64,000 nucleotides of DNA from Ascaphus truei (lineage: Eukaryota; Chordata; Amphibia; Anura; Ascaphidae), in assembly GCA_036426205.1 (NCBI GenBank), contig CM071570.1:3671908-3735907 (forward strand). Reading direction: 5' to 3'. Of this stretch, positions 22,883-33,741 are shown piece after piece (the stretch's first letter is position 1; each line of letters starts with the position of its first letter). A program made the position numbers and the translations under genes. The notes beneath the pieces are model-generated. The model saw only the letters and a list, made by a program, of their open reading frames with translations. It made no database searches and was not told the origin of the DNA.

Positions 22883-23344
22883 CGTTCAGCGCGATACTGG
22901 TTCGCAGAACTATCTCCCTTACAAAAAACGAGCGTAAAACCAGTGGGGTCCGTACTGGGTCAGAGATGTGGCGGATCCGTCATGCGCACGCATGGAGTAA
23001 AATGAGGCAATGCTTCTGTATGAAGAATTTCTGCTGCGCCAATTTGCATCACAAGCAACTGTACCAAACTGGAGTTATTTGACCTTCTGGCATCCGATGC
23101 TGTTCACTTCTGCAAAGAGGTCAACGCCAAATCAGACCTGGTGCACAACGGACGCAAAACTGGTCTTTCTGCACGCAAACTTTCATTCAACGCATTATAA
23201 CTCTGATCCGAAAAAACTGCTCAACAATGACTCTTATAATCACTCGCCTTTCTGAATATGAATACACATTCCACCTGTCTGCTGCATGCACATGTACTTT
23301 GTGGTCATCCTTACACCTGCCCTGATATATTCTGCATACATGTG
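22883..23344. other. Unassigned non-coding stretch
   Basis: Nothing recognised. Confidence 0.5.
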
Positions 23345-23615
23345 CATGAACACATGACCTGTATGTGTTCTGAGATCTGCAGCATGTCACCCACATGACC
23401 TGTGTGTGTCCTGAGATCTGCTGCACGTCACATACATGACCTGTGTATCCTGAGATGTGCTGTATGTTACACATATGACCTTTGTCCCGAGATGTGCTCC
23501 AGGTTACATATGACCTGTGTGTCCTGAGATCTGCTGCATGTTACATACATGACCTGTGTGAACCTGAGATCTGCTGCATATTACATACATGATCTATCTG
23601 TGTGTCCCTGCACAT
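23345..23615. repeat. Minisatellite, about 40-bp unit, six to seven copies
   Basis: The block CATGACCTGTGTGTCCTGAG...CTGCTGCATGTTACATA recurs with spacings of 41, 41, 39, 35, 40 and 40 bp (starts near 23353, 23394, 23435, 23474, 23509, 23549, 23589). It ends just before the CpG island. Confidence 0.88.
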
Positions 23616-23639
23616 GCTCTGAGCACAGTGACATAGGAC

Positions 23640-24115
23640 AGTGCTGGCAGCACGCGCTGCCTCATCACACACGCGGTACCTGCACGTGGAGCTGCAGCCA
23701 ATCAGCGCCCGGGCCGGATGCTGCGCGTGCCGCCGGCGGGTGCTCGCGCTCCGGTTCCTCGCCGGCTGAGGGTTACACACACCCCGGGTTTCCCCGTGCT
23801 CCGGCCACACTGCTGTACCGCCGCGTGTTCCCCCAAGGACAGCAGTGCGCGAGGAGAAAGATCTTCCCACAACAGCGGCTGACACGCGCCCCGCCTCCGC
23901 GAGCACAGGAAGGCGGGGCGCACGTCACCTGGCACAACCAATCACAGCCTCGGTCCGGGGTGACGAGGTGGTTGCCGGGAGCAGCAAGGCTACTGCGCAT
24001 GCAGGAAGCCACAGACCGCCATCTTTGTTATGGAGGGTGAAACGCTGATGCGTTGCCTAGCAACGTGCAGGCTGCAGCGCGCGCTCCATGTTGACAGGCG
24101 GAAGTCAATGGCAGT
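23640..24115. promoter_or_regulatory. CpG-island promoter with CCAAT, NRF1, YY1, RFX X-box and ETS sites
   Basis: This 475-bp CpG-rich block contrasts with its AT-rich neighbours. Visible sites are CCAAT boxes at 23698-23702 and 23938-23942, GC boxes at about 23889-23899 and 23910-23919, an NRF1-type TGCGCATGCAG at 23994-24004, a YY1-type CCGCCATCTT at 24016-24025, an RFX X-box GTTGCCTAGCAAC at 24052-24064, and an ETS-type GCGGAAGT at 24098-24105. This combination is typical of a broad housekeeping promoter, and the X-box is a hallmark of ciliary genes. No coding exon can be attached. Short ATGs occur on either side of the YY1 site (minus-strand AAGATGGCGG, plus-strand ATGGAGG), so direction is uncertain and it may be bidirectional. 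Confidence 0.75.
24052..24064. promoter_or_regulatory. RFX X-box palindrome
   Basis: GTTGCCTAGCAAC fits the RFX-family consensus of two inverted half-sites. It lies about 30 bp from the YY1 site and 50 bp from the NRF1 site within the CpG island. Confidence 0.7.
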
Positions 24116-24259
24116 GTGATGCAGTAACAATATGAGAGCTGTATCCAGCACCAGGAAACCAGGGGCTGTACAATCACATATACTAGATATATGGGTGCTC
24201 TAATGTGTTGTAGGTGCAGAATGATCAGCAGGTGCTGGTTTCACTTCAGTTTTAATTAG

Positions 24260-24834
24260 TGTAGCCACACCATCTATGGCTACTAATCTGCCGTACTCCT
24301 GGCCCTGTACAAGCAGGTGCCAGTAGTCAATATGGGGTTTCCCCCCTCCTTGGTGCTGCACTTGAGTGACAGTGGGAGGCGGTGACATCAGGCCTGGGCA
24401 TGACCAATCATGGGATGGATCTGGTGCCCTCCTCCTGGCTATACTTAAGGGCAGTTACCGCCCCAAATTCGTTAGTGCCATTGACCTGTAGTGAATGTTG
24501 AGGGACAATCTTTCAGTGAGTTGCTGCGTTGGGCAGAACCCTGCCATGTACTGGGCTGTACAGAGCAGACAGTAAACCGTTCCTGTTATTATACCTCCGG
24601 CCTGGTGTGTGATCTTACTAGGGGGAGAGGTAATCAGTTCTACCGTGGGAGATCATTTTCAGTTCATGGAGGCGCTGCACTGGGAAAGATATGTAGGTTA
24701 TGAAGGCCAGAAGCCTAGTCCAGTGTCCCCACTACCATCAGCGGACGACTCAGCCCTCCTGTTACCAGCAGGTATGCATCACAGACGTAGTAATGGCCCC
24801 AAATCTCCCACCAGGTGGGGAAAACACTGGTACA
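24260..24834 (+). mobile_element. Solo LTR with 4-bp TSD (family B)
   Basis: It starts TGTAGCCACACC and ends CACTGGTACA, flanked by TTAG at 24256-24259 and 24835-24838. Internal blocks (GGAGGCGCTGCACTGG, and CTCAGCCCTCCTGTTACCAG) recur in the solo LTR at 42254-43063 and in remnants near 45290 and 47170. There is no coding content. It begins about 150 bp past the CpG island. Confidence 0.8.
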
Positions 24835-24964
24835 TTAGTATATAATCAACCAACGTTTCTGTTCCACCCGGGACCTTCATCAGGGCTTCCATATAATACC
24901 CTGAATTTAAAACTTACCTGAAAGCAGTGCCTGCTAATCATTATAAATATGGGGGATCGACACA

Positions 24965-25122
24965 AACAAAGAGTACTAAGATTGTAAGCTCCTGGGCAGG
25001 GATTTCCTTTCCTATTGTCTGACTTTGCTGTGGGTATTGTATTATGATGCCCTGTACTGTATTGCCTTTGTAAAGCACTGTGTACATTGGGCACGATATA
25101 AATAAAGATATACATAAATATA
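24965..25122 (+). repeat. SINE-like dispersed repeat, copy 2
   Basis: GATTGTAAGCTCCTGGGCAG...TTTGTAAAGCACTGTGTACA...ATAAATAAAGATATACATAA. It parallels copy 1 at 22716-22882. Confidence 0.65.
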
Positions 25123-25375
25123 AGTATGTTTTGCACTGTTCATTTCGCTGCAGTGTAATGGGGAATCCTGCAACAGCATTTTGGAAATAGGAAAGTGTCT
25201 GGTGCATATTTCTCTTTTTTAGAGTTAAAGAAAAAATGAGAACTCAAATGGAGGAGACAGTACTGAGGTGAGAAGATCATACAGGGTTCCGTGACCCCGA
25301 GGAGAAAGAGGGCTCACAACAAAAGAGGGAAGAGAGGAGGCATTAAAGCCTTCAAAGAGACAAACACACTTCATT
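25123..25375. other. Unassigned short stretch
   Basis: Nothing recognised. Confidence 0.5.
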
Positions 25376-25379
25376 TTAA

Positions 25380-25778
25380 AGCGGCAATCCAAGAAGTTTT
25401 TTTTGCATTATTTTTACAAAGGTTGGAAGCAGGGGGTATCCGGAGCGAAACCCCATTAATTTCCGACCGGTAACCCTTTGCTTCCGGAGATACTTACCTC
25501 CGTAGGGAGTGTTGGTAGGCGCAGGGTTCACCTTATGATAGAGCTTCCAAGCTCCCGCGCCCTGCGGGCCAAGAGGAAGCCACGACATCATTCGCTGCGG
25601 CTTCCTATTGGCCCACATGATGTGGGTGCTTTAAACTTGCAGTAGATATCAGCACCCCCTTCGGAGGTATCTCGGGAAGCAGGAGGTACATGGAGAGGAA
25701 ATGAACAATGTTAAGGTCCGGAGATTCCCTGCTTCATTACTGTAAAAAAATAGAATAAAAAAGGCTTGGATTGCTCAT
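25380..25778. mobile_element. TTAA-type MITE, copy 1
   Basis: The element lies between TTAA (25376-25379) and TTAA (25779-25782). The ends are AGCGGCAATCCAAG and the reverse complement of AATGAGCAATCCAAG. TTAA duplications are typical of piggyBac and Kolobok elements. Non-coding. Confidence 0.75.
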
Positions 25779-25782
25779 TTAA

Positions 25783-26185
25783 GTCAGGAACAGGAACATG
25801 TACTAAACAGTGCACCAACCAATAAGGTAAATACCTTCAATACATATAAAGACATCAGTACATTCTCACAAAATCTTAAAATAGAAATAAAGAAGAAAAT
25901 AACACCACAGTCTGTTCAAGGTTCATCCACACGCCATTTAAGAAAAGATCCATCTTTTATTCTAACTAATTAGAGGGAGGCTATATCGAGACCTTCAATA
26001 AATCTGTTCAGGAAGATATTGAAAAATTGGACAAGAAAAATAATAAAAAATGACCGGAAAATCTGAGTAAAAGGGAATGGGTAGCATTAAAGGAATTGAC
26101 AAAAAACAAATACTAATTATACCTGCTGTGCACTAAAGAAAATAACCTAGTTAACCATTGAAAAAACGTATCAATACATTTTTCA
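25783..26185. other. Unassigned AT-rich stretch
   Basis: Nothing recognised up to the LTR target site. Confidence 0.5.
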
Positions 26186-26190
26186 GACGT

Positions 26191-27806
26191 TGTGACGGTG
26201 AATGGGGTTAACTAGGCTCGTCAATAAAGGTCATGCCCACTTGGTTAGCCCTGACCCGTGTGTTAGGGTCTTAGAGTGTCAGCTCTGGGACCCAGGTGTC
26301 GAAAATGTATTACTGAGACTGTGTGCAAATTATGCGACATTAAAGATCTATTTGTCTTTTGCCTTTACTGGGGTGCTGGGATCGGGAGATTTCTAGGCTG
26401 CAAGTTTCAGGGTGGGTTTTTCGGAGAAAGTCTTTACGGAATGTGGCTATGTATCGGGGTTCCAAAGTTATGGGGCACCCCAACGATGTATCCGGGAATC
26501 AAGTGAGATTCTCGGATACAGCCAAGCACATTACGCCGCCAAACTCGGAATCTGAAAGCATTATTACGACTCACTGCCAGGATCCCAGCTGCAGCATCAT
26601 CCAGACAAGGTAAATGGGTATGAAGGGGTTAAACTATATCTGTGGCTATACAGGGGTCCCACAGGGGTCCCTAGTATAACAGGGGTTCCCCAACATAGCA
26701 GAAATACCCAGATGTATACCCAAGTACACTGAACCTAGTGTAGGGGTTCAGGAGCAGATCCACCTAGGATATAAAGCCGAGCAGGTTTTACAGTGTCTAA
26801 AAGTTTAAATGTATTTTTCCATGTGTGCCAAGAATGAGGCTGGCAATGTAGGGGATATATACACTCTCTCCATCCCTGACACCAGAATAAGGACTCATAA
26901 CTTTTAGCATACAGAACACAGGACACGATATATTTTATTAAATGGGTTCAGTTTAAAACGTATATAAATTGTTAACCTGTATATAAACTGAGGGATTTTT
27001 TAAGTCCTGGATTCCGGACAGCCCAGATGGTGACCAAGCTTGGTGCCTCTGTGTCTGTGCGGAGTCCGTACTTGAAAGCCTCAGGGATGCCAAGGTGTTA
27101 GAACAGGGGGGATACTGCAGTCATACTTGAGTACCCACATCCTGGGCTAAAACAAGGCTATCCGGCAACCATTTGCCCAACCCCAGACTCTGTGGAGTCT
27201 GGACAGTGGGTGAGCTCAGTATGCAAAGAGGCAGAGGTGCCGTTTGGTGCATGCCCCTTTGGCAGACTGAGAAAAGGTGCCCTCCCGGCATTACAACACG
27301 GCAAATTGGTGACTGGCTGGCAAGAGAATTCCCACGCTCTGATAGGCTGTAGATGTTTTTGAATGGAAGTCAGAAACCCATAAGAATCCTTGCAGCCAAT
27401 CAGGAGCGCAGATTCCAAGCGTCAAACCAACAGCAGCAAATTCAAAGATGCTTAGAACTGAATAGACGCGAGCCGGCTTCAGATATTTTCAAGTCAGAAA
27501 AGTTTCTAAGACACGCTTTTTAGAACGGTCGCGGTCGGCATTGCATGCCGAAAACAGTTCCAGGACTTTTGCGAGTAACTACCGGTCATTGGAAAGTGCT
27601 CTTAAATGTTCATCTTAAGGAATTTCGTTCCGAAAATGGATTTATTTGTTAGCCCCATTCCCAGTAAGTGTGTTAACCTTGAATTGTGTAACTTTGTGTG
27701 TTTGTCTTCTACAAGAAATAAATTACCATTTATTTTACCATCTTGTTTTGCTCAATCAATGATCCCGGTTATAAAAAGGTGTTAAGAAACCTGGCCTCCC
27801 GTGACA
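26191..27806 (+). mobile_element. Ty3/Gypsy solo LTR (family A), 1.6 kb
   Basis: It starts TGTGACGGTGAATGGGG and ends CTCCCGTGACA, with near-matching 5-bp flanks GACGT (26186-26190) and GGCGT (27807-27811). The same LTR recurs at 36156-42171 (plus), 37841-42112 (minus, attached to gag) and 48811-58008 (minus, attached to gag, protease and integrase), which ties this solo copy to a Gypsy element. An AATAAA-like ACAAGAAATAAATTACC lies near 27713, about 90 bp before the 3' end. Confidence 0.82.
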
Positions 27807-27928
27807 GGCGTTAGGGTAACACATACAGATGCAGCGGCCGTTATTGAAATACTTCACGCGGTGTATACCTCGAAATACCCATGTCATGGTGCGGGATTTC
27901 TTCCAACCGTACCGCCTTAAGACGCGAG

Positions 27929-28887
27929 TGTGACGATGCGCGGAACACGCCCCCCTGCGGCGTGTTCCCGCCTTACTTGTTGAATTTCTGATCGCCGCCC
28001 TCTAGCGGCGAGTCAAGATTATCTGATGTCTGTCTGTGTCCTGAACTCTTCCCTGCTTCCGCAGAGGCCGCGCCTCTGTTCCGCCCCTGCCTTGTCTTCT
28101 CTACAGGAGGTGACTTCAAGCATACTGAAGCAAGCGACGCCATCTTGCTTTCTGGCAAATCCTGCCCTCTTTCTCCTGACAGGAAGTAAGCCTCACTCTG
28201 ACTCACATTGCTATCAGCTGCCGCTGCCCTTTAAATAAGTCAGTTGCTACCTGCCCTGATTCCTGCAAGTACTCTCATCAATTGCTGTTCCTGCCTGGAC
28301 GTCCTTGGGACCTTAACTCACCTCCTATGTATTCTCGGATGACTGGAACTTACTCTTGCTAGTACTGAGGTTAGTTTACCGTGCGTGTAGTGTAGAACCT
28401 GCTGATTAGGGTTTACCTTGACTTGGTAGCAGGCTTACAATACTTTGGCCAAAGCCTTCAACTAAAGAACCCTTACTTTGAACTTAGTAGTTGCTGCACT
28501 CTTCTGCTACTGGCACTTTGCCTTTAAGGAGGCTGGACGTCCTCCAAGGAGCATTTCTATTGTGACCTTGTGTTCTGGACACTTTCCTCCCCTGCTCCTC
28601 ACTAGTGGCAAAACCTCACCCGCAGTGGTGCCTGAGAACACACGCTTCCCTGCTCTGCTGCCAGAGCATGTGTACACATACAGCTGGGCCAGTCATGTCT
28701 CTGAGCTTGGCTCCGCACCTCCAGACGCGCCGCGCATTCTCCTCCGCGTGGCGCGCTCACGTGACTACGTGCGCCGTTCCCCAGCTGCGCGACAACTTCT
28801 CCTATATCGTGTCTCCTGCAGCTTCCCCACCTCGCTATTGGGTCCCTTCCTTTCCCTCGGCTTGGGTGTAGGAGCAAAAGCGTGACA
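27929..28887 (+). mobile_element. Solo LTR with perfect 5-bp TSD (family C)
   Basis: It starts TGTGACGATGCG and ends AAAGCGTGACA, flanked by GCGAG at 27924-27928 and 28888-28892. 959 bp, no coding content. The sequence is distinct from families A and B apart from the termini. It may be an ERV or Gypsy LTR; the internal genes are absent. Confidence 0.85.
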
Positions 28888-28892
28888 GCGAG

Positions 28893-29252
28893 TGCAGGCG
28901 AGTGTATGAAATGGCATTTTAGTGTTCTGGCTTTTAAACACCTGAAACTGGCACAGTAGCACAGTAGCACAGTACAAAGAAACCGCGATAAACACGTGTG
29001 GCTGGGGCAATTGGTGGCAGGAATGCCGCTTGGAGTACAGCAGCGCACACGAAAATGGCGTCGTGATTTGTTCGAATAACGGAGGTTGCATCTGTATGCA
29101 AATAAGATCCTAAAGACCCGTTAGCCTAACACCGCAGATCCGCGAAACTCCCTTAAGTTAAGCATAGGGAAATAACGTTACGAAAAATAGGTCCCACCAA
29201 AATATTATTTCTGTCAGTCTCCTATAATAACAAAGGGATGTAAAAAGTGATA
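28893..29252. other. Unassigned non-coding stretch
   Basis: Nothing recognised. Confidence 0.5.
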
Positions 29253-29356
29253 CCCTAATACAGCGGTGCGCAAAGTAGGGGTCGGGAGAATTTCCATGGG
29301 GGGCGTGGCGGCTACATAGGTCCCACACTCTCCCCCAAGGCACTTAAATTAAGTGC

Positions 29357-29974
29357 AGGTTTTCAAATTGGAGCGGAGCGCTGGGTGACTCAGGATTATG
29401 AAAAAGAAAAATAAATGCAATAGTGCAGATGGTATAACAATGATAGTCTGAATAAAAATGTTCTCTGTAATAGTTGTACTCACAGATTGTACTATCAAAT
29501 ATAAGCGTATCAGAGACCCTTCTCTCTCTGATGGGAGCCCTTTAATGGATACCCCTCAGAGTGGTGTCTTGATACAGGAAGCTTGTAGTATGGATGGTCA
29601 ATTATTCTCCCAGGGGTATGTGAAAGTAAAAGAGAGAACGCACAATAGAGTAGTATAGTCTAAATTGTATTAGCAGCAATCGATTAGTATATGTATAATA
29701 CACTCACATTTTGTAATAAAATAATGTTCGAGGGAGAGGACAGCTGTGGATGGAGAACGCCGGTTTTTCCAGGAGCGGCGGAGCCCTTCCGCATACGTCA
29801 CGGATACCCTCGTCACGTCCTGTGTTGTCTTGGGTCAGGGCGGAAGAGGCTGCCTGGTGTGTCCGTCTCCTGATGGTTTGCCAGCAGTTGTCTCCCGATC
29901 TCCTCAGCGCAATCACCTCCCACAGCGGATCGATTCTACGCGTTTCGCTGTGGCTTCTTCAGGAATCAAATTTT
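29357..29974 (-). mobile_element. Penelope-like fragment nested in the hAT MITE
   Basis: It is flanked by a 15-bp direct duplication, ACTTAAATTAAGTGC, at 29342-29356 and 29975-29989. It carries a hammerhead-like motif on the minus strand at 29932-29967 and CACTCACATTTTG typical of Penelope flanks. No RT frame is present, so only terminal sequence was inserted. Confidence 0.72.
29932..29967 (-). ncRNA. Minimal hammerhead-ribozyme-like motif (Penelope type)
   Basis: On the minus strand: stem I GATTC/GAATC, a CTGAAGA box (fits CUGANGA), a short GC-CACA-GC hairpin, then GAAA followed by CGCGTA. Stem III is only an A-U and a C-G pair around a 2-nt loop, as described for Penelope-like elements. 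One extra A separates the CUGANGA box from stem II. Self-cleavage is not shown. Confidence 0.5.
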
Positions 29975-30324
29975 ACTTAAATTAAGTGCTGGGGGGACCG
30001 CGAGAGGCCTCTGCAGCTTGACTTACCTGATCTTCGGCAATGCGTCGCCATGGTAACCGTCATCAAAGGACGCCGCAGGGTCACGTGACGTCACGTTGCC
30101 ATGGTGACGTGACGTTACATGACCCCGTGACGTCATTTGATGCCGGAGCCGAGGAGGAGAGGGGGCGCAAGGCAGAAGGTAAGGAGGCAGGGGGGGCGCA
30201 AATTAAAAAGTTTGCGCACCCCTGCCCTAATATATTATTTTGGAATGTTTTCCATTGAAATAGTTATGTGTCAGACCAAGGTACATATTAACAATTTTAT
30301 ACCATTCAGAAACACATCGAGGTA

Positions 30325-30670
30325 GGGTTGCCAGGTGGCTTCTCCAAAAATACTGAACACAATGGTGAAAGGTGCGACACACTCAAGACACACACCATGG
30401 TCCCTCCCTCAGGATCCTGACACCTCCTCCTGATTGGCTGCATTATCCAACAACAGCCAATCAGAATGGAGGAAGCTGCACAGCACCCTAGCAACAGCCT
30501 GCTCTCTCTCCCTGCTCGGGAAATCCTGCAGGCCCCCCAAGCCAGTCAGGTCACTATGTCCAGAGAGGTAATACAGGACACATACATGCCCAGTATTACC
30601 TCTAATTTATTACTGGATAGAGTGTCCAAATACAGGACAGTCCGGTTCAATACTGGACACCTGGCAACCC
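30325..30670. mobile_element. TA-type MITE with GGGTTGCCAGGTG ends
   Basis: Perfect 13-bp terminal inverted repeats, GGGTTGCCAGGTG and CACCTGGCAACCC, flanked by TA on both sides (30323-30324, 30671-30672). 346 bp, non-coding. Confidence 0.8.
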
Positions 30671-30672
30671 TA

Positions 30673-31859
30673 TCAAGGGGTACATCTGTTAAAGTATAAT
30701 TTAAGTTATTTACTGGTGCATCTGGAATAGGAAGAATTTCATGTGATAAAAGGAGCCCTGCAGTTCGCAGTAAGAAAAAGACTCTCTCTTTTTAGAGATA
30801 ATGGGGTCAGTCGATAGGAAGTCTCCAGATTTCTTCTGCATACCTCCTAGAATTCAAGATATTGCCAAGGAAGAAAGAGTCTGTAGTACTAAGGTGCCCA
30901 AGGACAAGGCAATGTGTCACATATTGAAGGTTCTGCTACAGAACAGAATAATACAATACAAAGGGTACCCCGTCACAAAAAAAACGTCTGAAATTCACGT
31001 AGTCAAGAAGATGTCAGGCAGGTTCATGGTTATTTTGGACATACTGTAAGGAATGGGTTTCTTCATGTAGCACCTCAACCCCCGACCAACAGAATGGGGG
31101 CCACACCAAAACAGTCCCAAAGTGTGTTTGTGAGGCTCAGCGGTTTTACCTTCAATCTCAGGGTGCTGGAAATCCATGCAGGGCTGGTGTGGTGAACAAA
31201 TAAAAAGATAGAGGGCGCCAGGAACTTTTGTTGACCTTTATTAGAACAACAACAACTTCAGGTCAGCAACACAACAGGTTTTCAAGCGTTCCATAGACAC
31301 TTGCATTCAGGTTTCCTCAACCATGAGGTTTGTAGGCAGATCAGCTCTTTTGCAAGACTTTTTCTACTGCCTAGGACAGAACTGGAACCTTCTTCGTAGC
31401 AGTCCTACCCAGATCTCCTTCATAATCCCTTCGGTGAGAACCTACTCACTACTGTGGCAGGATTCCTTACTAGTGCTGTGTCTCTAGGGCCCCTGTACTG
31501 GGAGACTTTCCCTAAGTCAGAAAACAAGAAACATTGCCTTACCCTGTTACTGTAACAGACGTGCTCGCCACAAACCGGGACCGGACCGCGGGGCTGAGGT
31601 GGGGATGTGAATACACCGACCTTAGACCACGAAGCCGGTTCTGGATTGCGCAGTTCATAGTCATTCGTAGCAGGGTCAGGGTTGGAGAATGTAGAGTAAT
31701 CCTTAGACAAGCCAGGGTCGGAGACGTCAGGGTAATCGATATGCAGGCTGGAGTTTGGCAACAAGGAATCAGGTATGCAGCGCTTGAGCGTAACAGCTGC
31801 ACTGCGGGAATGGCCTTTGCGCGAGGAGCGGGAGCGGCCCATAAGGAAGGCCTCTGCAA
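30673..31859. other. Unassigned stretch, probably LTR or leader remnants in its second half
   Basis: An 82-residue frame at 30801-31049 has no recognised motif. From about 31400 the sequence has repeated GTCAGGGT and GGGTCAGGGTT leader-like blocks similar to 39860-39960, suggesting an LTR relative, but no ends were found. Confidence 0.4.
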
Positions 31860-32350
31860 GGCAGGAATGCAGCAGGCCTCAGGAATCAGGAAACGTAAGG
31901 TTAGCGCTGGGAATCCAGCGCTTCAGCACAGGATCCAGGACACAGCCTCTGCAATGGAGATATACTGCAGGCCCCAGGAACCAGCCCTCTGCAAGGAGAG
32001 AAGGCAGCAGGCCTCAGGGAACAGGCAAGGCTGGCGCTGGGGATCCAGCGCTTCAGCACAGGTACCAGGAAGCAGACCTCTGCCAGGGTTGAATGCAGGA
32101 GGTCTCAGGAACAGGATAGAGTGACACGGGGGATACTGCGCTTCAGCACAGGAAGCAGACCTCTGCAGCAGGTCCCAGGAACAAGGTAAGAGCAGCACTG
32201 GGGAACCAGTGCTTCAGCACAGGAAGCAGACCTTTGCAGCAGGTCTCAGGAACACGGCAAGAGTAGCACTGGGGTTCCAGCGCTTCAGCACAGGAAGCAG
32301 ACCTCTGCAGCAGGTCCCAGGAACAAGGCCAAGGCGGAAATGTGTGGCAA
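31860..32350. repeat. Minisatellite with CGCTTCAGCACAGG core, 71-bp final units
   Basis: The core CTTCAGCACAGG starts near 31921, 32051, 32141, 32212 and 32283; the last intervals are 71 bp, the earlier ones 130 and 90. Units also share GCAGACCTCTGCAGCAGGTC and CAGGAACAAGG. The open frame at 31534-32124 passes through this repeat and is not a gene. Confidence 0.85.
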
Positions 32351-33402
32351 ACACTGTTACATCCAAGTAAACTTGGATTATGCTCGGCCAGGAGTCAGAG
32401 AAAGAGGCCAGTATAAGAAAGGCAGATAGCCAATCCCAAGTAGGGGTGTGTGGGAATTATTCCAAAGCCAGAGCAGAGAGACAGAGCAGCATGATTGCAA
32501 ACACAGGGGAAAGTGCTTGCAATTACAAGGGGAGGTTTGTTTGAGAGCACACCAGCTCTGCAAGAGTGAGCTCCCGCCAAACCCAGGAATGGATTCCTCA
32601 CAGTTACAGGGCTAGGAGAGCCCTGAGATCTCCTCAGCGCGGGAAGATAATGTGATCTGATAAAAATACCCAGGGTGCATTTTGATGTCCCACTCCCCAA
32701 ACACAGTTTTATTCTTATACATTTAGCGGTGTTTCCCCCAGCCTCTGGGAGATTCCTCGACTACCAGGTGTATAGTGGTGATGAGTACCTGTTGCTCACA
32801 GAAGGTCTAAGGTCCCGCCGATGTTATTGGGGAAACAGGACAGGCTTTAGGGGTGACAGCTGTCTCCCCTTCATTCTTTGGTCAGCGCCTCCATCTGCCG
32901 CAGGCTCCAGGAGAGCTGATAGCAGTCTCTGCGGAAGAACTCTCTCATACTCCCCCTGATAGACTGCAAACTCAGGCGGGAGTATATTTTGTAACAGGAA
33001 CAGTCTTGATTCTCTCCAACAAGAATACAGCATATAGTCAGCAACTGCATTCACTATCACTGGACTCCAGCCTTAGGATGGTCCGTGGACTCAAACTCCC
33101 AGGCATGGGCCCCAGAGGTCAGTCCTAGCTCTTCCCCTACTCCCTGATGGAGCAGGGGGTATGGTCCTCACTCCCACTCTCTTAAGGGAGGGGATAGATG
33201 GTGACAGAGTCGTGCACACCTCTCCTGTGGGACCAGTCTCTCTCAAAGGGAGAGACAACTGACTACATTTAGGAAGTGCAGCCCCTTAAGTCGCTGGGGG
33301 AGGGTCCAAGGTCTGAGCCCATGATTGGGCAGAACACAGGCCTTGCCCCACCCCCTGTCACTCAAGGGAGCTGCTCACTACTGGGGAAACCCGGATGGTG
33401 CA
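32351..33402. other. Unassigned, possibly LTR-like
   Basis: TGTTACATCCAAG near 32355 could be an LTR start, but no matching end or TSD was found. No coding frame is supported. Confidence 0.35.
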
Positions 33403-33405
33403 TAA

Positions 33406-33738
33406 GGCTGCGTCCATAGGACTGCAGCCGTGCTGAGGACCGGGTGCTTTCCCTGGACTTGGTCCGTGCGCCATCCGGGGGCGTGTCTGGGGGGGGGGGG
33501 GGCTGTGACGTCACGGAGCTGGTTCGCCCTCATTGGGCGAACCGCTCATGTGACCGACCCTGCGCTCCCTTGAGCGCTTGAAACTAAAATTTGTATAAGA
33601 CCTACGCTTCCGCGCGCTTGCGGAAGCGTGCGGGAGCCCCTGCTAAAGCCGCTCTCATTGCGGCTGCAGGGGCTCACTGGTAAGTGAGAGCGCGCCTCAG
33701 CACGGGTCAACACCTAAGCGCTGACCATGCCCGAGGCC
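33406..33738. mobile_element. Harbinger-like MITE (copy 5) with TAA target duplication
   Basis: It begins GGCTGCGTCCATAGG and ends with the reverse complement of GGCCTCGGGCATGG, flanked by TAA at 33403-33405 and 33739-33741. The interior contains TGTGACGTCACGGAG, the GGTTCGCC/GGGCGAACC hairpin, and a CTTCCGC-rich palindrome shared with copy 1. Confidence 0.8.
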
Positions 33739-33741
33739 TAA

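Larger units (their letters stand above)
29261..30224. mobile_element. hAT-type MITE with 8-bp TSD, split by a nested insertion
   Basis: The terminal inverted repeats are CAGCGGTGCGCAAA and (reverse complement of the 3' end) CAGGGGTGCGCAAA. The flanks are CCCTAATA at 29253-29260 and 30225-30232, a perfect 8-bp TSD as expected for hAT. A Penelope-like fragment occupies 29357-29974; without it the MITE is about 330 bp. The right half contains clustered CACGTGACGTCA and GTGACGT boxes (30080-30135). Confidence 0.9.

Noticed and set aside
23549..24040. 163-residue frame across the CpG island
   Set aside because: Composition-driven frame in GC-rich DNA that starts in the minisatellite; no domain. 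The promoter reading explains the island better.
30801..31049. 82-residue frame that might be a DIRS- or LINE-type RT piece
   Set aside because: VVKKMSGRFMVILDI vaguely resembles an RT palm strand, but no further RT motif follows.
31534..32124. 196-residue plus-strand frame
   Set aside because: Its second half is the CGCTTCAGCACAGG minisatellite, and no known domain is present.
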